Assembly: GCA_033549365.1 (NCBI GenBank)
Contig: JAWSUF010000016.1
Span: 1 to 64,000 of the forward strand
Length of the DNA stretch: 64,000 nt
Reading direction: 5' to 3'
Source of the DNA: Acidobacteriota bacterium
GTDB taxonomy: Bacteria; Acidobacteriota; Aminicenantia; Aminicenantales; Saccharicenantaceae
Part shown: positions 1 through 6,670 of the stretch, in pieces
Layout of the letters: every line of letters starts with the position of its first letter
How positions within the stretch are numbered: the stretch's first letter is position 1
Made by a program: the position numbers and the translations under genes
The notes under the pieces: generated by a model
What the model was told of the DNA's origin: nothing
What the model saw: only the letters and a program-made list of their open reading frames with translations
Databases searched by the model: none

Positions 1-59
1 GCCAGCTTCGCTGGCTTCGTTCCGGGTGCCATTCATCCCCAGGCTTAAAAGCCTGGGGT
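1..59. repeat. REP-like palindromic repeat at window edge
   Basis: Two hairpins lie close together: GCCAGC-TTC-GCTGGC at 1-15, and a 10-bp perfect stem (CCCCAGGCTT / AAGCCTGGGG) with a 2-nt loop at 38-59. They are joined by about 22 bases. This is how intergenic REP/BIME-like repeats look, yet here the sequence is read as the C-terminal codons of the toxin frame. The element may continue beyond the window. The repeat nature is inferred from structure, since no second copy lies in this window. Confidence 0.55.
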
Positions 60-526
60 TTTCTGGCAATGATATAAAAATCGATGTAATCCTTCGGCTC
101 CAAACGGCTGATCAATGTCGCCATTTTATTGCCGGCGATGGCTTCCAGGGAATCCACGGCGAGACGGCCGCCCGAATCGAAGACAGCCATCGGCCGTATT
201 TCAATATCGGCAAGGTGATCGACGACGAAATCCACCTTGACATTCCGAATCAGAACCGAAACAAAAGACGGTTCGCTGATAATGAGGGTGATCTCCTCGT
301 TCCAGGGTTGAAGGATAAGATCCGTGATCGCGGGCAAATCCATCGGTTCCGAGGTAAAGAGATCGATATCGTCGGAAACCCGATGTCCGAGATAGAAAAC
401 GGAAAGGGCAGTTCCCCCTGTGAGAAAAAAAGCTTCGCCGAGGATCGGATCTCTGCTGAGAGCAGCCAGCAGGTTCTTTTGAGCTGGAGAGGCATATCCC
501 TCGGGACTCTCTTTAAGGTCTTGCAT
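1..526 (-). CDS. AbiEii/AbiGii-type nucleotidyltransferase toxin, runs off the window (possibly truncated)
   Basis: Reading leftwards from the ATG at 526, the frame stays open to the window edge (175 codons). It contains FLTGGTALSVFYLGHR followed by SDDIDLFT, the signature of the AbiEii/MNT-type nucleotidyltransferase toxins, and a later VKVDFVVDH that fits the catalytic core. The start overlaps the end of the upstream antitoxin by 14 nt, so the pair is translationally coupled. In the last 20 visible codons the family-like text YIDFYIIARK changes into sequence encoded by a palindromic repeat (1-59). The natural C-terminus may therefore be lost or altered. Family members usually exceed 200 residues. 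The family call is firm; whether this copy is active is not known. Confidence 0.8.
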   Translation of the reverse strand, partial: MQDLKESPEGYASPAQKNLLAALSRDPILGEAFFLTGGTALSVFYLGHRVSDDIDLFTSEPMDLPAITDLILQPWNEEITLIISEPSFVSVLIRNVKVDFVVDHLADIEIRPMAVFDSGGRLAVDSLEAIAGNKMATLISRLEPKDYIDFYIIARKPQAFKPGDEWHPERSQRSW

Positions 527-1052
527 AAGATTCCAAAATCTTCGTCCATCGAGCGACGGCCCGGGGGGATATCTTCAAGGACGGCAAATGACGACGGATT
601 TCTTCGGGTGTGAAAAACCGCAAGGTGTCCACGGCCCGGCCGCGCTCCAGAAAGCGGGCCAAGAACCATCGGAGGGCATCTTGAAGGGATGACTTTCGGG
701 CAGCCCGGATTTTACCGGCCAAAACGTTTTCATCCGTCAATTCCGGATAATCCCAAAAGACGGCTTTGAGCGGGTTCCCGGCTTTGATTGTCTCGGGTTT
801 CGCGGATCTTGTCTTCTCGACCGGAGGCTCGATTGGCGACGTTTTTTCGTGCGCCTCGCCATAGGAGGCTTGCGTTTCCCGGACAGCCGCCGGCCGAAAA
901 CGCCATGCCGCAAGCTCGAAATCCTCGTCATCGACTCCCCTTATGACGACGATCGGTTTCCCCCGGCTTGTCACAACAATCTCTTCATCGGCCGCCGCCT
1001 TGAGAATCTCCGATGCTTTGGCCTTAAGCTCCCGGACATTGATGAATCTCAT
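513..1052 (-). CDS. Phd/YefM-type antitoxin fused to an AbiEii-partner domain
   Basis: This 179-residue protein has two parts. Residues 1-50 (MRFINVRELKAKASEIL, then VVTSRGKPIVVI) are a Phd/YefM antitoxin fold, which normally binds DNA and the toxin. Residues 92-179 carry FWDYPELTDE, FLERGRAVDTLRFF and LKISPRAVARWTKILESY. That pattern is typical of the small protein that usually sits in front of AbiEii-like toxins. A charged, proline-rich linker joins them. The downstream toxin starts 14 nt inside its end. A strong promoter with an overlapping inverted repeat lies upstream (1087-1125), which fits autorepression. The architecture is unusual; the antitoxin role is inferred from domain and position. 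Confidence 0.72.
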   Translation of the reverse strand: MRFINVRELKAKASEILKAAADEEIVVTSRGKPIVVIRGVDDEDFELAAWRFRPAAVRETQASYGEAHEKTSPIEPPVEKTRSAKPETIKAGNPLKAVFWDYPELTDENVLAGKIRAARKSSLQDALRWFLARFLERGRAVDTLRFFTPEEIRRHLPSLKISPRAVARWTKILESYARP

Positions 1053-1086
1053 GCTTATGCCTTTTCGTGACTACGATTGAGATCTT

Positions 1087-1115
1087 ATTGTAGCCCCATA
1101 AATAAGATTTGTCAA
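1087..1115 (-). promoter_or_regulatory. Sigma-70 promoter of the antitoxin-toxin pair
   Basis: On the minus strand a perfect -35 TTGACA (1110-1115) and a -10 TACAAT (1087-1092) are separated by 17 nt. The predicted transcript starts near 1080, leaving a leader of about 28 nt before the antitoxin ATG at 1052. Confidence 0.8.
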
Positions 1116-1125
1116 GACGACAAAT
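1107..1125. promoter_or_regulatory. Inverted repeat over the -35 box, probable antitoxin operator
   Basis: ATTTGTC-N5-GACAAAT is a perfect 7-bp inverted repeat overlapping the -35 of the antitoxin promoter. Phd-type antitoxins bind such palindromes to repress their own operon. Assignment to this antitoxin is inference from position. Confidence 0.6.
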
Positions 1126-1131
1126 AAATTC

Positions 1132-1160
1132 TTGCACGGAGCGGCTTTTTCTGCTATAAA
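1132..1160 (+). promoter_or_regulatory. Sigma-70 promoter of the homocysteine operon
   Basis: TTGCAC (1132-1137) and TATAAA (1155-1160) are spaced by exactly 17 nt. The start point would be near 1167, giving an unusually long leader of about 215 nt before the DUF39 gene. It points away from the antitoxin promoter, 17 bp from it. Confidence 0.75.
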
Positions 1161-1174
1161 CTTCGCCGAGATGA

Positions 1175-1375
1175 AAAACGGACATCAATCGTTCACCCCA
1201 TCGGGACGGCTCCCGTCGTCCTCGACGTCCGTTTTCCGTCTTTCTTCCGCCTCCTGTATGATAATGTGAAGCCCGGATACCCCGATCCCTGAGAGGGAAG
1301 CGGGTATTCGGGAGGCCCCAGCCCAACGCTTCAACCCCAGGTCTTTGCACCGGGGCATTTCCATGCCGGGAGGCC
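1175..1375 (+). promoter_or_regulatory. Long structured 5' leader of the homocysteine operon, candidate riboswitch or attenuator
   Basis: The leader contains a 9-bp outer stem (AAAACGGAC 1175-1183 with GTCCGTTTT 1227-1235) enclosing a CGGGA/TCCCG hairpin (1202-1215). A second, 11-bp stem (1272-1282 with 1302-1312, one G-U pair) encloses a TCCCT-gag-AGGGA hairpin (1286-1298). Further GC complementarity continues to about 1375. No known SAM, SAH, TPP or cobalamin riboswitch consensus was recognised. The location, ahead of a methionine-precursor operon, makes a metabolite-sensing RNA plausible. GC-rich DNA folds easily, so this is only a candidate. Confidence 0.45.
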
Positions 1376-1381
1376 GACATC

Positions 1382-2851
1382 ATGTCGAAAACGATAGGAT
1401 CCATCAATAAAAAAATCGCCGCGGGAAAAGCCCGGATCGTCCGGGCCGACGAAATGACCCGCATCGTCCGCGAACGCGGCGCCCGCCGGGCCGCCGAAGA
1501 CGTCGACGTCGTCACGACGGGAACGTTCGGGGCCATGTGCTCCTCCGGAGTCTGGCTGAATTTCGGCCACGCCAACCCCCCGCTGCGGATGTCCCGCGTC
1601 TGGCTGAACGACGTCGAAGCCTACGCGGGCGTCGCGGCCGTCGATGCCTACCTGGGCGCAACGCAAGCCTCGACGGCCGTCGGCATCGGTTACGGCGGCG
1701 CCCATGTCATCGAAGATCTGCTCCGGGGACGGCCCGTCGTCCTGCGGGCGGTCTCGCCGGGAACGGACTGCTATCCGCGGAAACGGATCCTCACCGAGGT
1801 CCGCCTCGAAGACCTCAATTTCGCGCTTCTCGCCAATCCCCGAAACGGCTACCAGCGCTATGACGCCGCCGCGAACTCCGGATCGGAGACCATCCAAACC
1901 TATATGGGCAAACTCCTTCCCCGGCTCGGGAATGTGACCTATTCGGGGGCGGGCGAACTCTCTCCCCTCAACAACGACCCCGGCTACCGGACCATCGGCG
2001 TCGGGACACGGGTTTTTCTCGGCGGCGCCCCAGGCTGGATCACCGGTCCGGGCACCCAGCACAATCCCGAGACCGGATTCGGGACGCTCATGGTTCAGGG
2101 GGATCTCAAGGCCATGTCGACGGATTTTCTGCGCGCCGCCGTCATGCCCGGCTACGGCCCGACCCTCTATATCGGCCTGGGGGTGCCCATCCCCGTGCTC
2201 GACGAAGAGGTCGCGGCGGCGGCCGGAGTTTCCGACGCGGACATCTCCGTGACGATCAAGGATTACAGTGTTCCCTCGCGGAACAGGCCGGGGCTCAAGA
2301 CCGTAAGCTATGCCGAGCTCAAAGCCGGGATGATCGATCTCAACGGCCGGGCCGTTCCGGCGGCGCCGCTTTCGAGCTTTCATAAAGCCCGGGGCATCGC
2401 CGAAACATTGAAGCAGTGGATCCTCAACGGGGAATTCGAACTGACGCAGCCGGCCGCGCCCCTGCCGCGGAAGGCGCGGGTCCGGCCTCTCGAAATCCGG
2501 CGGCCGACAAACGGCGCATTCCGGCAGCGGCATGACACCGACGGAAACGAAATGGCAGCGCACGGGAAGACCCAAGGATCAAAAGCCGCCGGAATCGAGG
2601 GAAAAACGGCCGCGGCGGCCGAAACGAGAAGACGGAGCGGCAACGGCAGGCAAAATATCGGATCTTCATCGCTTTGGAACGAATCTCGCTGTTTCCAATG
2701 CGGCGCCTGCCTTTCCATTTGTCCCTCGCATGTTTTCCGCCGCGACGCCGACTGGCGCGTGACCGCAGACAACGCGCTTTGCAACAACTGCGGTCGTTGC
2801 GACGGCGTCTGTCCGGCCGGCGCCTTGACAAGGAACGGAGACACGCCGTGA
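1382..2851 (+). CDS. DUF39 homocysteine biosynthesis protein (L-aspartate semialdehyde sulfurtransferase) fused to a 2[4Fe-4S] ferredoxin
   Basis: This 489-residue protein begins with a DUF39/COG1900 domain (about 1-370), including GTFGAMCSSGVWLNFG with a conserved Cys53 and a later GTDCYPRKR. The family is known from methanogens and sulfate reducers to incorporate sulfide into aspartate semialdehyde, giving homocysteine. After a low-complexity linker (about 370-432) the C-terminus carries two CxxCxxCxxxC clusters (Cys437/440/443/447 and 467/470/473/477), so it can hold two 4Fe-4S clusters. The CBS pair often found in the family is missing. The fused ferredoxin may replace the usual separate NIL/ferredoxin partner. 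The next gene starts inside its stop codon. Confidence 0.85.
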   Translation: MSKTIGSINKKIAAGKARIVRADEMTRIVRERGARRAAEDVDVVTTGTFGAMCSSGVWLNFGHANPPLRMSRVWLNDVEAYAGVAAVDAYLGATQASTAVGIGYGGAHVIEDLLRGRPVVLRAVSPGTDCYPRKRILTEVRLEDLNFALLANPRNGYQRYDAAANSGSETIQTYMGKLLPRLGNVTYSGAGELSPLNNDPGYRTIGVGTRVFLGGAPGWITGPGTQHNPETGFGTLMVQGDLKAMSTDFLRAAVMPGYGPTLYIGLGVPIPVLDEEVAAAAGVSDADISVTIKDYSVPSRNRPGLKTVSYAELKAGMIDLNGRAVPAAPLSSFHKARGIAETLKQWILNGEFELTQPAAPLPRKARVRPLEIRRPTNGAFRQRHDTDGNEMAAHGKTQGSKAAGIEGKTAAAAETRRRSGNGRQNIGSSSLWNESRCFQCGACLSICPSHVFRRDADWRVTADNALCNNCGRCDGVCPAGALTRNGDTP

Positions 2852-3687
2852 ACACCCATCGCATTGTTCACAAAGACACCATCGCCTTGGTCACCGCGGA
2901 TGAAGTTTTGATCTCCGTCGCCGAGACCGAGATCCGAAAGGCGCGGCTCGATCTTGAAGAATACATGGAGACCCGGCCGCTTTTTCGCTATGCCCTCTCC
3001 CCTTTTCCGGAAGACCCGAAGGCCCCGCCCATCGCCCGCCGCATGATCCGGGCCGCGGCCCGGGCGGGTGTCGGGCCGATGGCCGCCGTCGCCGGAGCGA
3101 CGGCCGAAGCCGTGCTCCGCGCCATGATCAAGGCCGGGGCCAAGCATGCCGTCATCTCCAACGGCGGCGACATCGCCATGATCCTCGATCGGCCGATTAC
3201 GGTGGGCATTTTCACCGGCCGGTCCGAGGAGCAGACGATTGCCCTCCGCATCCCTCCCCGCCGGGGAATCATCGCCGTCTGCACTTCGTCAGGGACAGTG
3301 GGCCATTCGTTGAGCTTCGGACAGGCTGATGCGGCAACCGTCGTCGCCCGCGATGCCGCTCTAGCCGATGCCGCGGCAACAGCCCTTGGCAACGCTGTCC
3401 AACGCCGGAGCGAGGCGGGCTTGCTGAACGCTCTCGAAAAAATCCGGATTCCCGGTATCGAAGGAATGCTGGCCGTCGCCGGCGCCCACGTCGCGGCCAA
3501 AGGGCGGCTGCCGGAGATCGTTCGAACGCGCATCGGAAAGGCAACCCTCAACGGCCATTCCGAAGAGAAGAGCGCATCAAACGGGAAAAATCAAGTACGC
3601 CCGGCCTGCGAAGAACAGGATTTCAGCTGGAACGGCTACGTCCCGTGCAGGATCCGGACGACCCAAAAAGAAAGAAATCCGTCATGA
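2848..3687 (+). CDS. UPF0280 (COG2122, ApbE-like) protein of the homocysteine pathway
   Basis: The GTG at 2848 overlaps the TGA of the DUF39 gene (GTGA) and follows AAGGAACGGAG, so this start is preferred over upstream in-frame codons that lie inside DUF39. The 279-residue product has the UPF0280 core: GVGPMAAVAGATAEAV, VISNGGDIAM and CTSSGTVGHSLSFG. Members co-occur with DUF39 and were linked genetically to homocysteine formation in anaerobes; the exact chemistry is unsettled. The last 45 or so residues form a hydrophilic tail with two cysteines, which looks longer than usual for the family. It ends in an ATGA overlap with asd. Confidence 0.8.
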   Translation: MNTHRIVHKDTIALVTADEVLISVAETEIRKARLDLEEYMETRPLFRYALSPFPEDPKAPPIARRMIRAAARAGVGPMAAVAGATAEAVLRAMIKAGAKHAVISNGGDIAMILDRPITVGIFTGRSEEQTIALRIPPRRGIIAVCTSSGTVGHSLSFGQADAATVVARDAALADAAATALGNAVQRRSEAGLLNALEKIRIPGIEGMLAVAGAHVAAKGRLPEIVRTRIGKATLNGHSEEKSASNGKNQVRPACEEQDFSWNGYVPCRIRTTQKERNPS

Positions 3688-4754
3688 GACAACAGAAAAC
3701 TTCCGTCGGCGTTCTGGGCTGCACGGGACTCGTCGGGCAGCATTTCGTCCGCCTGCTCGACGGCCATCCATGGTTCCGGATCAGCCTCCTGGCCGCATCG
3801 CCGAAAAGCGCCGGAAAATCCTATCAAGAGGCCTGCCGTTGGATCGCGGGAGGAGAAATGCCGCCGGCGGTTCGCGACATGACTGTCGTCGAAACCTCAC
3901 CAGATCTTGTGACCGAGTCCGGCTGTCGCGTCTTTTTCAGCGCCCTTCCGGCCGGGATCGCCGGGCCGCTCGAAGCCGCACTCCGCGCGGCCGGATACTT
4001 CATTTTCACCAACGCCTCGGCCCGGCGCATGGACGCGGATGTTCCGATCCTCATTCCCGAGATCAATCCGGACCACGCCTCGCTACTCCGCGATCAGATC
4101 GAACGTCACGGAGGCTTCATCGCCGCCGGATCGAACTGCACGACCGCCGGGCTTGTCCTGGGGCTGAAACCTCTGGATCCGCTCGATCCGGTATTCTGCA
4201 CGGTGACGACCTTTCAATCCCTGTCGGGCGCCGGACGCACAGGCCTGGCGGCTCTCGACATCTCCGGAAATGTCCTCCCTTTTATCGGCGGCGAGGAAGA
4301 CAAAATGCGCCGCGAAACACGGAAGATTCTCGGCCGGGTTCACAGCGGCCGGATCGTCGATCGGGAAATATCCATTCGGCCGACCTGCTGCCGCGTTCCC
4401 GTTCAGGTCGGGCACCTTTTGTCCATCGAGGTCGAAACCGCAAGGCGGGCGGACGTGGATGAGGTGCGCGAGCTCTTCAAGGGATTCCACTCTCCCCCTC
4501 AAGTCACCGGCCTGCCGACAGCACCGGAGACGCCCATCATCGTCCGTGTCGAAGAGGACAGGCCGCAGCCTCTTCTCGACGCCGGCGCCGGCCGGCCGGA
4601 GCGGGCTCGGGGCATGGCCGCAACCGTCGGCCGCATCCAGGCGGACGGACGGCGGATTTCTTTTCTGCTTCTCGTCAACAATCTCGTCCGAGGCGCGGCC
4701 GGCAACGTTCTGCTCGCCGCGGAATTCACTCGAAAGGGGGGATTATTACCATGA
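3684..4754 (+). CDS. asd: Aspartate-semialdehyde dehydrogenase
   Basis: The 356-residue enzyme reduces aspartyl phosphate to aspartate semialdehyde with NADPH. It shows the dinucleotide motif GVLGCTGLVGQ at residues 8-18 and the active-site Cys152 in GSNCTTAG. SNCTT is the archaeal/fungal-type signature. The chosen ATG overlaps the preceding stop (ATGA), whereas the longer frame from 3645 would overlap UPF0280 by 40 nt. It ends with another ATGA overlap onto the aspartokinase. Placed with DUF39 it supplies the substrate for homocysteine synthesis, and possibly also for lysine and threonine. Confidence 0.9.
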   Translation: MRQQKTSVGVLGCTGLVGQHFVRLLDGHPWFRISLLAASPKSAGKSYQEACRWIAGGEMPPAVRDMTVVETSPDLVTESGCRVFFSALPAGIAGPLEAALRAAGYFIFTNASARRMDADVPILIPEINPDHASLLRDQIERHGGFIAAGSNCTTAGLVLGLKPLDPLDPVFCTVTTFQSLSGAGRTGLAALDISGNVLPFIGGEEDKMRRETRKILGRVHSGRIVDREISIRPTCCRVPVQVGHLLSIEVETARRADVDEVRELFKGFHSPPQVTGLPTAPETPIIVRVEEDRPQPLLDAGAGRPERARGMAATVGRIQADGRRISFLLLVNNLVRGAAGNVLLAAEFTRKGGLLP

Positions 4755-6118
4755 TCGTCATGAAATTCGGGGGCGGATGCCTCCGGGACGCATCGAGCGT
4801 TCTCCGGGCGGCCCGCATCGCATCCGGGCGAATGGCGCCGTCCGTCTGTGTGGTTTCGGCGCTTCAAGGCGTCACGGACGCCATTCTGGCGGGCCGGGCC
4901 GCCGCGGCGGAAGATATGAGTGCCGTTCCGGAAATCATCGGAAACTTGAGACAACGCCATACCGCGGTCATCGAAGGCGTGATTTCCTCAGCCCGGCTCA
5001 AAGCGTCGGCCCGCCGCTCCGTCGAAAAACGGCTGGCCCGCCTGGAGCGCCTTTTCCGGCGGGCCGGCCGGGATAGGGGCGATCCACATGACGCCGCTGT
5101 GGTTTCGAGTTACGGCGAACGCCTGGCGGCCGCCGTTTTCGCCCACACGATCTGCGGGCTCGGCCGCCGGAGCGAAGTCTGGGAAGCGGACGCCGTCGGT
5201 CTGATCACGGACGGAAAGCCCGAGAATGCCTCAGCCGACCCGGGACTGTTCGCCGTACGGGTCGCTCCTCACGCCGCACGGGCGGCCGGCCGGCGGGCCA
5301 TCCCGGTCCTCACCGGGTTTTTCGGCGCCGCGCCGTCCGGACGCGTTTCGACCTTCGGGCGGAACGGCTCGGATTACAGCGCCGCCGTCGCCGCGCGGGC
5401 GCTCGACGCCTCCCGCCTTGAATTCTGGAAGGACGCGGCCGGCTTCATGACGGCGGACCCCGAAATTGTGCCCGAGGCCGGAACCGTCCGCCGCTTGACC
5501 TTTCGCGAGGCGTCCGAGCTCGCCTCGCTCGGGGCGCGCATCCTCCACCCCCGAACGTTCGAGCCTCTTGAGGGAGCGGAGATCGCTCTTCGAATTCGCA
5601 ACCTCGACCTTCCGCGGAATCCCGGGACGGCCGTCATTCACAAGCGGACCGGGCGCCGGGCGAATTTCAAGTGCGTGACCTCCAACCCGCAGATCGCCGC
5701 CCTGCGAATTCCGGTGCCGTCGGCCGGGCAGGGGGCGTCGCTTCTCGCCCGAACCCTGTCCTGTTTGGCGGAGGCCGGAGCGACTGTCACCTCGATGATC
5801 ACGACCCGGTCGGGCCATCTTCTGCTGATGGCCGCGGCCGATGCCGAACAAGGCTGGGCCGCCATAAAAAACCTGAACGGCGGGGCGCCGCCTTATGCCG
5901 AAATCCGGCGGGATATCGCGATTGTCGCCGCGGTCGGCGAAGGCGTGTTGGAACAGCCCGGGGCGGCAGGCCGCGTCTTGGCCGCCCTGGCCCGGGAAAA
6001 AATCGGTGTCGAGACGGCCCTGCTGGGCGCCTCGGATGTTTCGGCCTGCGTCGTCATCGCCCGCGAAGAGGAGACACGGGCCGTTCGCACTCTTCACAGG
6101 GAATTTATCAATAGTTAA
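4751..6118 (+). CDS. lysC: Aspartate kinase
   Basis: This 455-residue monofunctional aspartokinase phosphorylates aspartate, the first step of the aspartate family. The N-terminus has MKFGGGCLRDASSV, a variant of the usual KFGGTS. The kinase core includes STFGRNGSDYSAA and the C-terminal third (about 310-455) looks like two ACT domains for feedback control (TSMITTRSGHLLLM, then IAIVAAVGEG). Its ATG overlaps the asd stop. As the fourth gene of the operon it places the whole aspartate-to-homocysteine route under one promoter. The feedback ligand cannot be read from sequence; methionine or SAM control would suit the context. Confidence 0.9.
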   Translation: MIVMKFGGGCLRDASSVLRAARIASGRMAPSVCVVSALQGVTDAILAGRAAAAEDMSAVPEIIGNLRQRHTAVIEGVISSARLKASARRSVEKRLARLERLFRRAGRDRGDPHDAAVVSSYGERLAAAVFAHTICGLGRRSEVWEADAVGLITDGKPENASADPGLFAVRVAPHAARAAGRRAIPVLTGFFGAAPSGRVSTFGRNGSDYSAAVAARALDASRLEFWKDAAGFMTADPEIVPEAGTVRRLTFREASELASLGARILHPRTFEPLEGAEIALRIRNLDLPRNPGTAVIHKRTGRRANFKCVTSNPQIAALRIPVPSAGQGASLLARTLSCLAEAGATVTSMITTRSGHLLLMAAADAEQGWAAIKNLNGGAPPYAEIRRDIAIVAAVGEGVLEQPGAAGRVLAALAREKIGVETALLGASDVSACVVIAREEETRAVRTLHREFINS

Positions 6119-6135
6119 CTATTTTATACTTTTTC

Positions 6136-6164
6136 TTGACTTTGCTAACTTTAAGCCCTATTAT
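6136..6164 (+). promoter_or_regulatory. Sigma-70 promoter of the RelE-type pair, start codon 9 nt after the -10
   Basis: TTGACT (6136-6141), 17 nt, TATTAT (6159-6164). The antitoxin ATG is at 6174, so the predicted transcript would have only about 3 nt of leader. Confidence 0.7.
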
Positions 6165-6173
6165 GAAAGCGCC

Positions 6174-6407
6174 ATGAAAGATCAAAAAACCACTCTGGCC
6201 GTCAAGGTCGATTATGCCGTGGCTGAACGTGTCAAAAGCTTCTGCCGGGAGAGGGGCGTGAAATACGGGTTTTTCGTCGAAAAAGCCCTGCTCGAGCAAC
6301 TCAACCGCGAGGAACTCAAGGAAGATCTTGTGGACATGAAAGACCTGAGAACCCTCGAAACTCAGGCTGTCGTGCTCGATGACTACCTGAAGAAGCGCCG
6401 TGTATGA
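6174..6407 (+). CDS. Small antitoxin of a RelE/ParE-type pair
   Basis: This 77-residue protein (TTLAVKVDYAVAERVKSFC, then GFFVEKALLEQL) reads like a ribbon-helix-helix DNA-binding N-terminus followed by an acidic, toxin-binding tail (EELKEDLVDMKDL). It starts 9 nt behind a good -10 box and ends overlapping the toxin by 8 nt. Size, order and overlap are those of RelB/ParD-like antitoxins, but the exact family was not recognised with certainty. The base composition around it is more AT-rich than the neighbouring operons, which fits a mobile module. Confidence 0.75.
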   Translation: MKDQKTTLAVKVDYAVAERVKSFCRERGVKYGFFVEKALLEQLNREELKEDLVDMKDLRTLETQAVVLDDYLKKRRV

Positions 6408-6657
6408 TATCTACATTCTCCCGCCGGCGCAAAGGGACCTCGACAAACTCGAACCGCAGACATTCAAAAGGATCATTGAAAAGATTCGCGGGTTAGCCCG
6501 TGAAGCCCGTCCGCCGGGCTGCCTGAAGCTCACGGATGAAGAGGGCTATCGGATCCGAGTCGGAGATTATCGCGTTCTATACCGGATCGACGATCCCATG
6601 AGACGGATTTATATTTATCGCATCAAACACCGTAAGAGCGTCTATAGAGATATCTAG
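6400..6657 (+). CDS. RelE/ParE family toxin
   Basis: The 85-residue basic protein shows the compact RelE/ParE layout: MYDIYILPPAQRDLDKL, then CLKLTDEEGYRIRVGDYRVLYRID and a C-terminal YRIKHRKSVYRD. The GxYRIRVGDYRVLY strand and the final KHRKxVYR are strongly typical of RelE-type mRNA interferases. Translation starts at a GTG (6400) inside the antitoxin gene, 8 nt before its end, so synthesis is coupled and kept below that of the antitoxin. It converges on the oxidoreductase gene with 13 nt between stops. Confidence 0.85.
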   Translation: MYDIYILPPAQRDLDKLEPQTFKRIIEKIRGLAREARPPGCLKLTDEEGYRIRVGDYRVLYRIDDPMRRIYIYRIKHRKSVYRDI

Positions 6658-6670
6658 AAGAGAGAAAAGA

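Noticed and set aside
26-613. Plus-strand ORF of 195 codons at the window start
   Set aside because: It lies antisense to the AbiEii-type toxin frame, which carries a clear family signature, and its own product has no recognisable feature.
1256-1320. Possible S-box (SAM-I) riboswitch because of TGAAGCCCGG
   Set aside because: The GGCAACC core, the matching GGTGC segment and the closing P1 pairing of SAM-I are missing; kept only as an unassigned structured leader.
1331-2575. 414-codon minus-strand ORF antisense to the DUF39 gene
   Set aside because: Gly/Arg/Pro/Asp-rich translation typical of a mirror frame in GC-rich coding DNA; the plus strand has a full DUF39-ferredoxin protein.
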